NCBI GenBank assembly: GCA_014529385.2 | Contig: CM043944.1 | Coordinates: forward strand, 179,172,740 to 179,236,739 | Reading direction: 5' to 3' | DNA length: 64,000 nt | From: Adiantum capillus-veneris | Lineage: Eukaryota > Streptophyta > Polypodiopsida > Polypodiales > Pteridaceae | Shown here: piece after piece, positions 20,743-31,944 of the stretch | Numbering within the stretch: the stretch's first letter is position 1 | Layout: the number at the start of each line of letters is the position of its first letter | Notes under the pieces: model-generated | What the model was told of the DNA's origin: nothing | The model's input: only the letters and a program-made list of their open reading frames with translations | The model's database searches: none | Made by a program: the position numbers and the translations under genes

Positions 20743-22578
20743 TCAGGGGGAGAGCTATAAAGGAAGGGGGAAGATGGCCTTGCATGGCTTGTTTGCATCT
20801 CTCTCTATATTTATATATCTCTTAGCTTACAGAGTGAAGGACTGGCTGTGTGCTACAAAGGCCATGCAAAGCATGCATGAAGCAGACACCACTCATGCAA
20901 AGGAGGTCCCGCTTGTGAAGCGAGAAGTTCACAGCCATGTGCAAGTTCTCTACATAGGCGGGAGGAGCTAAGGTCGAGGCCGCACGTGAAACTACCCTAG
21001 AGTCGAGGAAGGAAAGTGAGTAGAGCAACAAGCTTGGGCATGCTGAGGGTGTGGCTGAGTTTGCACTATGATGGGGGTTAACTCCCATCACAAGGCCAAG
21101 GGCCGTGGATCATCATAGTGCCATCTTCATCGCTTGTTTTCTCTACAAAGCAGCCGCAGCCCGCCATCAAACCTGTGGGAGGAGCAAGCCCTTTAGGGGG
21201 GAAGGGAGTGTACCCACACTCGGCATCCCCCTTCTACTCTCTTCAAGTGGTTATCAGCTTGCAACATTACTTCATAGCCAGAAAACCACTGGAGAGGGGA
21301 AAGGGGAACCCATCCAGAACACAACACAATGCCTTACTATAGCCCAAGGTATACACAGCACCCCAATCCATTAGAGTGCACCTTCAAAACTTGACGCTAT
21401 CCGCAAGAAAACCACTGCTTACATGACCATACACACATACGCTTTGCAATGCACCAAACAAAACTGATCATTCCGCTTTTCTCAACTCACAGCCTTCCAC
21501 ATGCACACAACCTCTCTCTATCTCTCTTTGCACACAACAAACCTCGGGGAGGGGGGGGGGGGGGGGGACACACATGCCGACACACGCCCGAAAACACACA
21601 CACACAAGTAGAGGAGAGAAGGGGGAAGGGGGAGTCGATGCCATGAGATAGTAATGATGGATTTACTAGCATCAACACAACCATGTAAAAAACTTCTCAG
21701 TCAGCATAGCTTCAATGAGCTCAAAATACGGATCCTGCAACCCTCTCTAGCTATCCGTCCCCACCCAAAATGGGCAAAAAAGTCCTTGTAAATGCATGAG
21801 AACTCTCTCTTATAGGAGGTGCCAACCAAAAAAAAGAAAAAAAAAGTGGGCTCATCTGCTCGTGTAGCCCTCTATGAGTCTTTTTTAGCATTGCTTACAC
21901 TTGGCATTACCCCTTTTTAGACACATTAGCATGCCTCGCCACCTCGGCAAGCTTCCTCTCTCACTCCTATACACATGACTCCTCCCCTTGTCCTTTGTCC
22001 ACTTTGAAATGCCCTCTTGGCTGCCCACTTTGTCCAGCTTGGCTTGGGCTATTTTCCACCTCTCTCATAACCCCGTATGAACTCTCTCTCACATGCCCTC
22101 CCTATGAATTTTTTCTTCTTCCTCTTCCTTACCCTCATTCCCTGCTAGCTCTCTCCACTTTCAAAGGTGTTTGAGGCCTTGGGACTGAGGCTTTGGGACT
22201 GAGGCTTGGGATAGGTAATGCTTTCTACAAAGTTTATGTTATGCTCGTGATGCATGAAGTTTTCCATGTTCATTGCATCACCTAGGTCACAAGGAACACA
22301 AATATTGTATTGTACCAAGTCTCTCTTAATGGGAGAACCTATAATACAAATGCCTATTGGAGGGGGGACCGGCTCCACATAAATCTGGTCCTCCATTGTT
22401 GTCATGTTCTCTAAACTCTCTCTCTTGCAAAAGTATTATTCATGCCAAGTTAACTAAATGCTATGTTTATGTTGCTACCATCAATTAAGTTCACACTCTA
22501 TGCTCATAAATTAATTTGACAAAAGTAATTTCTCTAATTTTCGCTACTCTCAAAGTTAATAGGCCATTTCCATTACAT
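20743..22578. other. Leader-like and unassigned sequence
   Basis: After the PBS come a purine-rich leader (GGGGGAGAGCTATAAAGG) and then unassigned sequence with no gag or pol. A small near-palindrome (ACTATGATG ... CATCATAGT) lies at 21066-21119. A G-run of 17 lies at 21551-21567, next to CA repeats. A short triplication of GGGACTGAGGCTT lies at about 22170-22210. The last few hundred bases before 22579 are probably the G2 5' LTR, but no second LTR is present to define it. Confidence 0.45.
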
Positions 22579-22590
22579 TGGTATCAGAGC
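22579..22590 (+). promoter_or_regulatory. G2 primer-binding site (initiator Met tRNA)
   Basis: Exact TGGTATCAGAGC after a CATTACAT end, about 400 bases before the G2 gag start. It fixes the plus orientation of G2. Confidence 0.9.
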
Positions 22591-22990
22591 ATTTGGTTTC
22601 TCTTTTCTTGCTTAAGAAGAGAGGTCCTTAAGTAGCCTATAAATGGTTGATTTTCTTAATTATATTAGGGTAAGTGGGACTGGGATCTATAATTGATTTT
22701 GTTGAGCCCACTATGTGGGATATGGTGCACAACTCGGGAGCTTTGGACTTAATAATGGGGTCTTTTTAAACTTGCCTATGGCTTTACCATTATTGAGCCA
22801 TAAGAAGTCCAAAAGGAGCTAGCCCTTGATAATTCTGAAATATTAGACCCACTTCACTACTCTCTATAATTAACCACTTTGAGTCGTGGGTGTAGATACT
22901 TAGGCACCGATTTTCAATGGCTAAGAGGAGTGGCAACTAAGGTTTTGAATTGCCAAAGCATACACTAAGTAAGTACACAAATTTTGTTAA

Positions 22991-24330
22991 CATGGCTGAC
23001 AACAACCAAGAGAGTAGAATGAACATTGATAACTTTGCTTTTGCACATGAAGGTGCTAATGATGATTCCCCCATGTTTGTCAATTATCTTGTTACTAGGT
23101 TGTAGAAAGCTATGGGAAACCCTGCTTTGCAAGCCAAAGTTACTCAACAACTTCGCGCTTCTGGGATTACCCTTCCTTTCCAATAGGAGAGAGAGATTAG
23201 GAGGCCTCTTGAGGAGACCCCCAAAAGAAGACTCTCCCCTTTACAATAGGAGAAAATCCAAAGAAAAAGAAAGTAATGAAACTTTAAGTTTCTTGAAGAT
23301 GTGGCTCCATGAAGACGGCATCCTAGACGATTTCCAACTCCTCCCACGAGGAAAAGATCAACACACAATCCTTCTCCTCATCACTCCGAAAGGGAAGAGA
23401 GGAAACAAAAGAAGAAAAGGGCAAAAAAGAGGTCAACCTCTTCTGTTTCTTCTTCACCTTCCTCCTCTTTCGACGAAAGCTATGGCTATTCTCCTAGAGA
23501 ATACAAGAGGGGAGGACATTGCAAATCATAACCTGCATGGCGAAGGTCACAAAACTCAAGAAGTTCAAAGAGGGAGTAAAGAGTATCTCTTTTCTCACCT
23601 ATGATGGCACCTTTGGTGCCACCGGCAAAGTATTGTCCTTCATCCAGTAATTTGATGTGGCCTTTGGAGATGAGGGCTTCACAAAGTCCTTCAAGCTACG
23701 CCACGTAGCTATGCACTTCCAAAAATTGGCTTGTCAATGGTGGGCTAGCCTTTGTGGCAACGGCAAAGCCCCAAAGACATAGAAAACTCTACGAGTTTCC
23801 ATCATGAAGAAATTCCTTGCAAGCGATGCAAAGGACAAAGTGCTCACTGAATGGCGCAGTTTAAAGCTTCTCTCCCATGAGTCTATTCAGAAATATGTAG
23901 AAATGAAATCTTTTGGGATTTACATCTCAAGGCTACTGTCTTTCAAAAAAAAGACTTTGCCGAGCAAAAGCAACAATTCTATGTGGATGGCCGAGTACGT
24001 CAACTCTCAATGGCCTGGTTCTATCACCGAAGTAATCCACCACATCATGGTTGCTTTGTGCATCAATTTCCAACAAGGGGCTAGACGGATGTCAAGCCCA
24101 TGGAAAACAAAGACAAAAATGATGCAAAGGGGAAAACCAATGCCCAAAATTCTTCCCAAGGCAATTTCAACAACAACAACAATAACAATCCATCCAAGGA
24201 GAAGCGAGTTTACAAAGGTAAAAACAAACTCTCTTTTGAATATCTTGAAGATTTTGGCAAGGACCATAAGTGTTTTAAGTGAGGGGAGCAAGGACATGGC
24301 CATTATTTTTTGCCCCAATAAAAATTCTCT
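22991..24330 (+). pseudogene. G2 Ty3/gypsy gag
   Basis: Starts MADNNQESRMNIDNFAFAHE at 22991, with in-frame stops soon after (VTRL*KAMGNPALQ). It later continues KEGVKSISFLTYDGTFGATG and QWWASLCGNGKAPKT (about 23560-23790), then FLASDAKDKVLTEWRSLKLL (23804 onward) and an Asn-rich stretch near 24160. The zinc knuckle reads CFK*GEQGHGHYFL, so a Cys is replaced by a stop and the last Cys is lost. It is clearly the same family as G1 gag. Confidence 0.85.
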
Positions 24331-24429
24331 CAATGTAGACTCCTAGGGCTTCCACCATTGAAGCTCCAAAAGAGGATGCTCATTGCAAAGGTGCACCTCT
24401 CTCTCCTATGCTTGGGGAAAGGTAAGGAA

Positions 24430-24742
24430 AAATGACGCCTTCATCTTGTTTAACCTTGGCTCTACTCACAAATTCATACCAATGGAGTTGGCCACCAAGT
24501 TGGGCATTCAAGCTTTTGAGATGGAGATGTTGTAACGGCCAACACTGCTTTCAAGGGACAGCGAGCCTCCGTTACTTCCTTGATTGGGAAGTTGAGGCTT
24601 CATGTCCAAATCTACGTCGACAAAGAAGACTTTTTCATCTCTCCTCTCCAACATGAGGATACTATCCTAGGGACACCATGGTTCAGCCGCATGGCTACCA
24701 ACATGAAGTTCCCTGAAAGGAGAATCTACTTTATCTCTACAG
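24430..24742 (+). pseudogene. G2 protease remnant
   Basis: The active-site loop reads LFNLGSTHKFIPMELATKLG, where D-S/T-G is expected before STH. The catalytic Asp is N. Further on, in shifted frames, it reads AFKGQRASVTSLIGKLRLHV, then ISPLQHEDTILGTPWFSRM (about 24545-24742), the C-terminal half of the retropepsin-like fold. It is not functional. Confidence 0.8.
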
Positions 24743-24752
24743 GGTAAAGGAC

Positions 24753-25560
24753 ATGTATATAGATGCTAGTGAGTTTGGTCATACTATATCACTTGTAAAT
24801 TCACTTGCTTTTGATAAATCAATGAAGAGATCAGTTTTTGTGTACATGATTTTTGTCAAAGAGTCCCTAAAAGGTCATAATGTTTCATCAAATGTAAATG
24901 GTAGGAATCAAGAAGAGTTAGAATTGTCTAATTTTCTGAAAGGATTCCAAGATGTTTTCATCAATCATATCCACATGGACTTACTTCCAAAACGAGGGGA
25001 TGATGACCATTGAATTGAGCTCCTACCAGGAAGCTCACCACCTAACAAGCCTTCTTATCGAGTTTCTCAATCTCCACAAGAGCAGATAATGAGGCAAGTA
25101 CAAGAATTCGTTGTCAAAGGGATGGTGAGGCCTGACTCCTCTCTCTTTTGTTCTCCAATCCTTTTGATGCAAAAGAAAGATAGTACATATCGTATGTGTG
25201 TGGACTATCGCGCACTAAATCATATCACTATCAAAAACAGATTTTCCATGCCTCAGGTAGAAGGTCTGTTTGATAAGCTACAAGGCTCTACCTACTTTAG
25301 TAGGATTGACCTTAAAAGTGGCTATCATCAAATAAGGATAGTGGATGAAGATATCCTAAAGATCGTGTTTTGTACTATGTTTGGTCTTTATGAATATCTA
25401 GTCATGCCTCTTGGCTTGACGTTCAATCGTCTAATGGAGAAAATCTTTAGACCCTACCACACAAATTCACTGGAGTGTTCTTTGATGATATCATCATTAC
25501 TCCAAGTCTTAGGAGGAACATAAGCAACATCTCCCAAGTAATTTTTTCAAGCATTGAGGG
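24753..25560 (+). pseudogene. G2 linker and reverse transcriptase palm
   Basis: Linker frame 24753-25013 (FLKGFQDVFINHIHMDLLPK) leads to the RT frame 25089-25523. The latter has [56 protein letters not shown] and [21 protein letters not shown] 1-base shift then moves the catalytic box to another frame (VFFDDIIIT, near 25480). The A-to-C motifs are all recognisable. It is the best RT of the G1/G2 family in this window. Confidence 0.9.
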
Positions 25561-25940
25561 AAAACAAGCTTTTTCTTAACCAAAAGAAAAGAATTTTTTC
25601 CTTCAAGAGATTCAATACTTAGGTAATATTATCTCTCAAGATGGTATCTGTATGGATCCATCAAAGTTAGAGGTAATAAAAGCATGGCCTAATCCAAGGA
25701 ATCTACATGAACTAAGAATCTTTATTGGTATGTGTGCATACTATAGATGCTTCATAAAAAAATTATATCAGATAGCTCTATAGTGTGTGTGCATACTATA
25801 GATGCTCCATAGCAAAATTTTCTCAGATAACAGGATCATTACATGACTTAACTGAGAAGAACATTATGTATTTATGGACTGCTAAGGAAAAGGGAAGCTT
25901 ACCTCCCAACCAATCCTCATGCTTGTGGATCTCAAGTTGC
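25561..25940 (+). pseudogene. G2 RT thumb and start of RNase H, then cut
   Basis: Pieces read MDPSKLEVIKAWPNPRNL and CAYYRCF (about 25650-25760). A local duplication of the CATACTATAGATGC stretch gives 25737-25752 and 25790-25805. LTSQPILMLVDLKLP follows, the RNase H start. The match ends near 25940, where LINE-C begins. RNase H and integrase of G2 are not found beyond the LINE cluster. Confidence 0.7.
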
Positions 25941-25944
25941 CAAA

Positions 25945-27034
25945 AAAATTGATAAGAAAGGTATTAGACATTTAGGCAAACTTTGGGAGTACAACAGTAG
26001 CAATTGGAAAGATAAAAACCAGTTGACTCTCCAGTTTAACCTCAATGGGACTGAAAGATTACTAAGAAAGATATTACACATTTAGGCAAACTTTGGGAGT
26101 ACAACAGTAGCAATTGGAAAGATAAAAACCAATTGATTCTCCAGTTTAACCTCAATGGGATTGAAAGATAACTGATCAACAGAGACTTAGAAAGGCTAGA
26201 AAGGTGACGTTTTCCAAACTATGAATCCAAGTTTGAATGATAAGCATGTGGCAGTGGCCTAGGAACATACAATTTCAAAAACTGCAAACCAAGGAAGTGT
26301 ACCTCAGCCTTATAGCCTCGAAGGATTGGTTCTCCCCACTTGATAAGCAGTGGGGAAAGCATTGGCTGGAAGCAAGATGGGAGAAAACTATGAAGAATAT
26401 GTGGCATCCACAATGGGCACATGAGATGAAGGCCTTCTTATGGAAGGTTTTATAGGGAGCCATGCCAACTGGGGTGAAGATCCTCACTCAGGGAATCGGT
26501 CCTGATATATGTTCGCAATGTAGAATAGCTAGTGAAGACCTCCCTCCTTGTCAGGGAGTGCCCGACAATCTGCGGTCTAGCAGGAAATATTTGCAAATGG
26601 ATCCAAAAGACATGGAAAATAGGATTCTTCAAGAATGATCTATTCCGGGGAGGAACGGCATTCAAGAGCAAAGAAATGCTCATTGCAAGGAAAATTGTGG
26701 GTTTTTTTTACTTCAAACATGTTTGCAAGGCAAGGAACTGTCGAATCTTCGAAAACAGCTAAGTTCACTGAGATTATTCATTAAGAAAGTAGGGGGGCAA
26801 TCATTGGGAGAAATATGAACTCAGATGAATGGAATAGAACCATGAGCAGTGCAATGAATGACTTACATCGGTAAAGATATGGGCTCATTCATTATCATGG
26901 GGTGGCTCCCTTGTCAGCTGATGTATCTAGGATCCCTTGAAGATGTCATGGCTCGTCATGAGCATGGCAAGAACTTGTAATTTGTTGGCTATATTAATAT
27001 AATCTAATCATCATTGTGAGTTTTGCAAAAAAAA
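25945..27034 (+). mobile_element. LINE-C 3' part with zf-RVT domain and poly(A)
   Basis: Begins in the RT thumb (KKGIRHLGKLWEYNSSNWKD), includes a 110-bp duplication, then SLIASKDWFSPLDKQWGKHW. The zinc-binding RT tail follows (HPQWAHEMKAFLWKVL, GVKILTQGIGPDICSQC, then VRECPTICGLAGNICKWIQK in another frame). It ends in GTTTTGC followed by A14 (about 27021-27034). Stops and frameshifts are frequent. Poly(A) tail and 5' truncation are typical of target-primed insertion, here into G2. Confidence 0.85.
25951..26170 (+). repeat. Tandem duplication, 110-bp period, inside LINE-C
   Basis: Bases 25951-26060 and 26061-26170 are near-identical (TTTAGGCAAACTTTGGGAGT at 25971 and 26081). The duplication repeats the RT thumb segment, so it post-dates or accompanies inactivation. 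Confidence 0.9.
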
Positions 27035-27035
27035 A

Positions 27036-27419
27036 AAAAACATTACATTGAGCCATGGCCACATATATACATTCCACTGGAAACTGATAATTAGAAGAAA
27101 CCCCAACCCCACCCAATTCCACTCATCAGAAGTCTTGCTTTTTTCAATCCCAAAAATAGTTTCCCTTCTACTATCTTGGATAATCTCTGCGTAGTTGTTG
27201 ATCTTAGGCGATCAATTGGCCATTCCTAGCCTTCCAAACATGGTGGAAGAAGCAGAATTGAACTACCTGAGTACATATCAAAATCGGTTGGTTTTTCATC
27301 CCTTTCCCTCCAAGGAGGAAATCATTCTTGGTAAACCCAATCTTCCAAGTCCTTTGGATCATTTTGCACACCTTACCTGCCAGGCCTTGGACCCTCTGGC
27401 ATACTTCCTTTGTTTTAGT
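27036..27419 (-). mobile_element. LINE-D fragment (zf-RVT tail)
   Basis: The minus strand reads VQGLAGKVCKMIQRTWKIGF, NDFLLGGKGMKNQPILI and FFHHVWKARNGQ, the same LINE family as LINE-C and LINE-E. Its lower end abuts the poly(A) of LINE-C. Its upper end meets the poly(T) at 27420, the tail of LINE-E. Confidence 0.75.
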
Positions 27420-28130
27420 TTTTTTTTTTTTTGTAAATCTCACAATATGTGAAAGGGGTTATATTAAAGAGAAAACCATTACATCAACACCATGCTCAAT
27501 ACGAGCCATGGCCACTTACATTCAAAAGGGCGCTCCATCCCTGCAAACATCACATTGCTGGCAGTAAGAGTTACCCAATTCCACTTGTTTGAAGAATTTC
27601 TTTTTCCAATCCCAAAGATAGTTTCCTTGATATCACGGATAATCTCTGCAAAGCTGGCAACTGAGAGCTCTTGTACGAACACTCGACCATTCTTGGCCTT
27701 CCAAACATGGTGAAGGAAGCAAAATCTAACGACTTTACAAAACAGAATCGGTTGGCTTATCATCCCTTTCCCTCCAAGGAGTATATCATTCTTGGAAAAC
27801 CCAATCTTCCAAGTCCTTTGAATCCATTTACACACCTTACCTGACAGGCCTCTTACCCTTGGGCATTCTAGGAATAAGTGGGACAGATCCTCCCTAGCAG
27901 TCCTGCAATCTCAACACCTATCGGAGCCTATACCTTGAGGTAAGATCTTGTCTCCTATTGGTAAGGCCCCCCATAGCACCTTCCATAGAAAAATCTTCAT
28001 TGTCACTTAGGTAGTTGTGGGTCCCTTGTCGATGCCAACCATCGAGCCTCTGGCCATTTTTTGGTCCACCGTTTGTTGAGAGGGGCGAACGAGTAAGAGC
28101 AAGGTAAATGCCCTTGGTGTGTGGTTTGAA
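27420..28130 (-). mobile_element. LINE-E 3' end with poly(A), inserted in LINE-D
   Basis: The T13 run at about 27420-27432 is its poly(A) tail in minus sense. Upstream come CKWIQRTWKIGFSKNDILLG, FLHHVWKAKNGRVFVQE and SNKWNWVTLTASNVMFAGM. Further up are the zf-RVT parts FAPLNKRWTKKWPEARWL, KIFLWKVLWGALPIGD-like wording and an EDLSHLFLECPRVRGLSGK segment. Stops occur in the upstream part. Confidence 0.8.
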
Positions 28131-29024
28131 GAAATGGCTACTCTGTGGGCATCGCGAGGCTTTCCACTCAAATTCCTTTGTTTTATGTTATGTAATGGTC
28201 AAGTTTGAGAATGAATATTCTTCTACCTGATTTTGATTGTGCATAATGTGGTACACGTCTGTTTGTGTTTGTTGTATGTTATTTAATGTTCAAGTTTGAG
28301 AATTAATTTTTTGTCTGATTTCGATTGTGCATAATTTCTTCAAGTTTAAGAGCGAGTTTTCTGTTTGCTATTGATTGTGCATAGTGTGTGTATGTGTACA
28401 CTTTTCTACGTGCATGAGAAACACTTTCTTTTCCAAAACTGTATGCGTGAGAAAATGCTAGTTTAATTAAACATATGGGGTATTTATATGTGTTTATCGA
28501 AAGGCATGCATGCTACAGTTCCTATGAGTGGCACTGTTAGGTTGTTTAAAAGAAAAAAAGAAGAAAAAGTGAAGTTGTGTCCCTTGTTGGCGGTTTTGGC
28601 TTTTTGGTTCTAGCTTGGCGGTCAAGGGGCAGGCTGTGGTAGGGCTCGCTTCTTTGTGGCAGCACCAAGCTTGTGTAAGTTCTCCTTTGTGTCGTATGGT
28701 TTCAAGAGGGACACCCTTTGTCAATCAATGTATTCGTTTGTTGTAACAGAGCTGTTGGCTGATGCGATGGCTCGATACGAACATAGCTTCCTATGTAATT
28801 ACTTTTATGTCTATTCTCTCTCATGAATCATAGGCTTTGCATGCCTGTGGAATATCGATTGCTTGATGTAAGTCTTTTCTGATTTTGAACATTGGGACGA
28901 TTAATGGTACTAAGAACTTGTTTTATAAAATTTGATTGCTTTACTTCTCTAGGACAATCAACCTCTTATCGTGATCTTGCTATTGCATAGAAAAAGCAAA
29001 GAAGTATTAAAGTGAGATATGTGC

Positions 29025-29028
<4 letters not shown>
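28131..29028. other. No gene; repeated AT-rich phrases and a LINE-like tail
   Basis: The phrases ATTGTGCATAATGTG, ATTGTGCATAATTTC and ATTGTGCATAGTGTG recur at 28237, 28324 and 28373, so this is a degenerate short repeat. Around 28750-28790 the plus strand resembles the LINE-C 3' wording (GATGGCTCGATACGAACAT), a possible scrap of that family. Confidence 0.4.
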
Positions 29029-29090
<62 letters not shown>

Positions 29091-29137
29091 TGAGTGAGAG
29101 TGGAGTGAGAGAGAGAGCGAGGGGGGGGGGGGGGGGG
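29029..29137. repeat. Compound (TG)n(GA)n(G)n microsatellite
   Basis: TG repeat, then GA repeat with small interruptions, then a G-run of about 18. Frames through it are low-complexity only. Confidence 0.95.
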
Positions 29138-29307
29138 AGAAGGCAAAGGAAGGTAAAAATAGAATTAATAGGTAATGAAATTCTCATGAGTTGATTGTAG
29201 GGAGGATGGCAATGGTAGCCAGTAAGCAAACGTATGTAGATTAATTTTTGAAAATTCTAATACCAAGAACAAATGTAAGAGCTAGACATGTAGGGGACGT
29301 GCGCGCG

Positions 29308-29310
<3 letters not shown>

Positions 29311-29345
<35 letters not shown>

Positions 29346-29370
29346 GAGGGGGGGGGGAGGGGGGGGGGGC
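29311..29370. repeat. (GA)n and G-run
   Basis: A GA tract at about 29311-29344 is followed by G-runs to 29369. Together with the previous tract it frames a partly similar 250-bp segment (CTAGACATGTAGG versus CTAGATATATAGG). Confidence 0.9.
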
Positions 29371-29481
29371 ACTTAGAATTTTGACACCAAGAAGAGATGG
29401 AAGAACTAGATATATAGGCGACCATACATTGGTAAATAGGTAGCTAGATGGGATGATGCATGGAAATATACCTGGAAATAG

Positions 29482-29538
<57 letters not shown>

Positions 29539-29713
29539 CTTTCAAAAGAGTAGTGTAATTTGTGTTAAAGCACACCCTTTTAGGCATAGAGGAGATTAAC
29601 ATGCCTATGAGATGCAATGCATAGGCGAGCATGCCAAAAGTGACTCATAATGTGCATACCACACAGTAGCAACCAAATATTATTGTAGTCGTCGACTACA
29701 TAACTTGAAGTAC

Positions 29714-30170
29714 CTTTTTTTTTTTTTGCAAAACTCACAAATGGTGAGTAGATTATATTATCATAACCAAAAAATTACAGCTTCCTCCCACTTTGCCTAC
29801 TCCAAATCATAGCACTTCTCCACCATCCTATGTCATTTTTGCCTCGGACAACACGTCCAAAAACGGGGAAAACCATCCGATCTCTTTTCGTCGTGATTGC
29901 GTGCCAATTTGAACAAGGCGTAACTACATGCCCATGACTCTGATCGATAAGCCGTAAATTTCTAGCAACTCCACACATTGCATTCAACCTTATGCAACCT
30001 TGACGAGGTGAAAAAGATCCCTGTCAGCATGCTTATCAAGGGGATCAAAGCACACTAGAACTGCTCCTTGCAAAATTTCCTTGACCCATAACTTGCCCAT
30101 CCAAGCTCTGATTGAGGATCTAAAAGACTGGCATGCACCACAACTCAAGCTCTTCAAGTCTATCCATTAG
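29714..30170 (-). mobile_element. LINE tail embedded in the G3 3' LTR
   Basis: In minus sense it ends TTGTGAGTTTTGC plus poly(A), the same 3' terminus as LINE-C. The coding-like part reads AWMGKLWVKEILQGAVLVCF and DPLDKHADRDLFHLVKVA, then NAMCGVARNLRLIDQSHGHV and FPVFGRVVRGKNDIGWWRSA, ending SRQSGRKL (in two frames). The same insert sits at the same place in the other LTR. The upstream limit is not certain. Confidence 0.6.
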
Positions 30171-30930
30171 CATCAGCTCTGTCCATCCATATGTACCTGC
30201 CCAGTCCGGCGATGATCTGCAAAGCATCCTACCTTCAAACTACAATATCTTTCCTCTCGTAGCTACGATTGAGGAGCTGTCCGGACCCACATGTAGAAGA
30301 CACTGAGGACCACCTCTGGCATTTAACTCCTTGCTATAAGTTCTTGTACAAGTGCACACATACACATACACACACACATGCACACATAACCATGCATACT
30401 ACAAGCATTCAAACCACATATAGGCATACACACATAAACGCATAATTTACAAAGTTTTTACTAAGACACTGAGCTCATTCACATGGTAGGAGCAAGAAGA
30501 GGGGTAGTTGACAAAGATGAAGGTTGGATACATGCTTTGGGTTATTTAGAACACCCCAGAGGATAGGAGTAACAAATATGGTCTTCTATGTACAAGTCTT
30601 TGGTGGCACCCTAGTCCCCCTCAAGTCACATGTAGTGCTTGAGGAATGTTGTATTCTTATCAGGTTAATATAAATTTCTCTCAACTCACAATTGTGATCG
30701 AGTATGGCAAAAAAAAAAAAGACACATTGACAATATATCCATAAACACACATTGTCACGGGAACCGAATAATAGAGATCGATAGCAAAAGATAGAGAAAG
30801 AGATCTTTGTATTGATGAATCTTTGTAGAGTTTTGATACAACAGAGGAGCAAAATATATGGGCGCACTGCGTTGTACGGAGCTCGAACCTCCCGACCACC
30901 CCGAGCTTCAGTTCGCTTGCATGCAGCGTC

Positions 30931-30979
30931 TCACTTGCACTCGCACTCGCACTCTCACTCTCACTCTCACTCGCACTCG
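30931..30979. repeat. (CACTCG/CACTCT) hexanucleotide array, 8 units
   Basis: Eight six-base units in this LTR against ten in the other LTR (36836-36898). It is a length-variable microsatellite that dates from before or after the last transposition. Confidence 0.9.
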
Positions 30980-31873
30980 CAGAAGAAGAGATCGGTGAAT
31001 GATCCCCAAACGCACCACCCGTCGTGCTTTTATCCTTCTTTTCCTCGAAAAGCCTGCACGATTTTCGTACCAAGTATACCTGCGAGAATAATATAAGAAC
31101 GTGATCGCTAAGCGATCCGTAAAAGTTAGATTTCTATCATGACACTTTGCAATAGATCCTGTTTCACACATTGATTTCTGCATCGCCTACAAAATAGCCA
31201 AAAGAACATACTCGTGCAACCAATTCAACATGATAATCAAAGTAAAAAAACATAATTATATACTTTCATAGCCATACTCTACCATGAAGAAACAATCCAC
31301 TTCTTGGTTGATAGCAGGGAGAACTGTATGATGTTGTATGTCTGTCTGTCCCTGTGTACACTACACTGCTGCTGCCTTCTGTTTGTTTTCATCATAACTT
31401 TTACAAACAAACTCAGAACAGAGCAATCCAGGTACTCAAAACGACGGGAATAGGTCTGGTCTATAAGGCATCGCCGACAGAATTACAAAAAAACGTCTTG
31501 TTTGGCTAAAAAGCAACTTTTAGGTCGCGACTCATAAAACCGCTATTTTTGGGTCTCCACTACTTTTACAACTTATTTTAATCCTACCCATGCATTTTAA
31601 GCTAAAACACATAAATATAAAACATTGATATTAATACAAATCTCAATTTTACTGTTCATAGACAGACTATCTGTTATTCATTAATCTTTATCAAATCCGT
31701 CTTTAGTGTATTATTTAAAAAAAAAGAATATATGTTCTCTCTTAATATCTCAACTCATTCGTATAAGCTCTATTTAATAGACTATTCAAAATCCTTTCAA
31801 ATCGTGTTAACGAAAGATATGCCCTGCTACATTCTTTTCGACTTTAAGAACTTCAAAGACTAGTCCTATTACA

Positions 31874-31885
31874 TTCTCCCCTTAT
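31874..31885 (-). promoter_or_regulatory. G3 polypurine tract
   Basis: Minus sense ATAAGGGGAGAA, immediately before the 3' LTR TG. It is the plus-strand primer of the element. Confidence 0.9.
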
Positions 31886-31944
31886 CAAAATTAACTATGT
31901 CCTCAGAGTTGGTCTAAAGAGAGGAAAATTCTCTTTGCAAAACA

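Larger units (their letters stand above)
29442..31873 (-). mobile_element. G3 Ty3/gypsy 3' LTR (about 2.43 kb)
   Basis: Near-identical over its length to 35357-37790. In minus sense it begins TGTAATAGGACTAG at 31873, directly after a polypurine tract. The lower boundary is uncertain by about 20-30 bases: similarity fades in GTAGCTAGATGGG. It carries a GA microsatellite, an embedded LINE tail, a hexanucleotide array and no LTR-specific gene. Frames inside are not element proteins. Confidence 0.9.

Noticed and set aside
23026-23604. 192-codon plus-strand frame
   Set aside because: It is open but out of frame with the recognisable G2 gag wording (SISFLTYDGTFG) that overlaps it. It has no domain of its own.
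30681-31183. 91-130-codon frames conserved in both G3 LTRs
   Set aside because: Conservation comes from LTR identity. The frames include the hexanucleotide array and shift between the copies.
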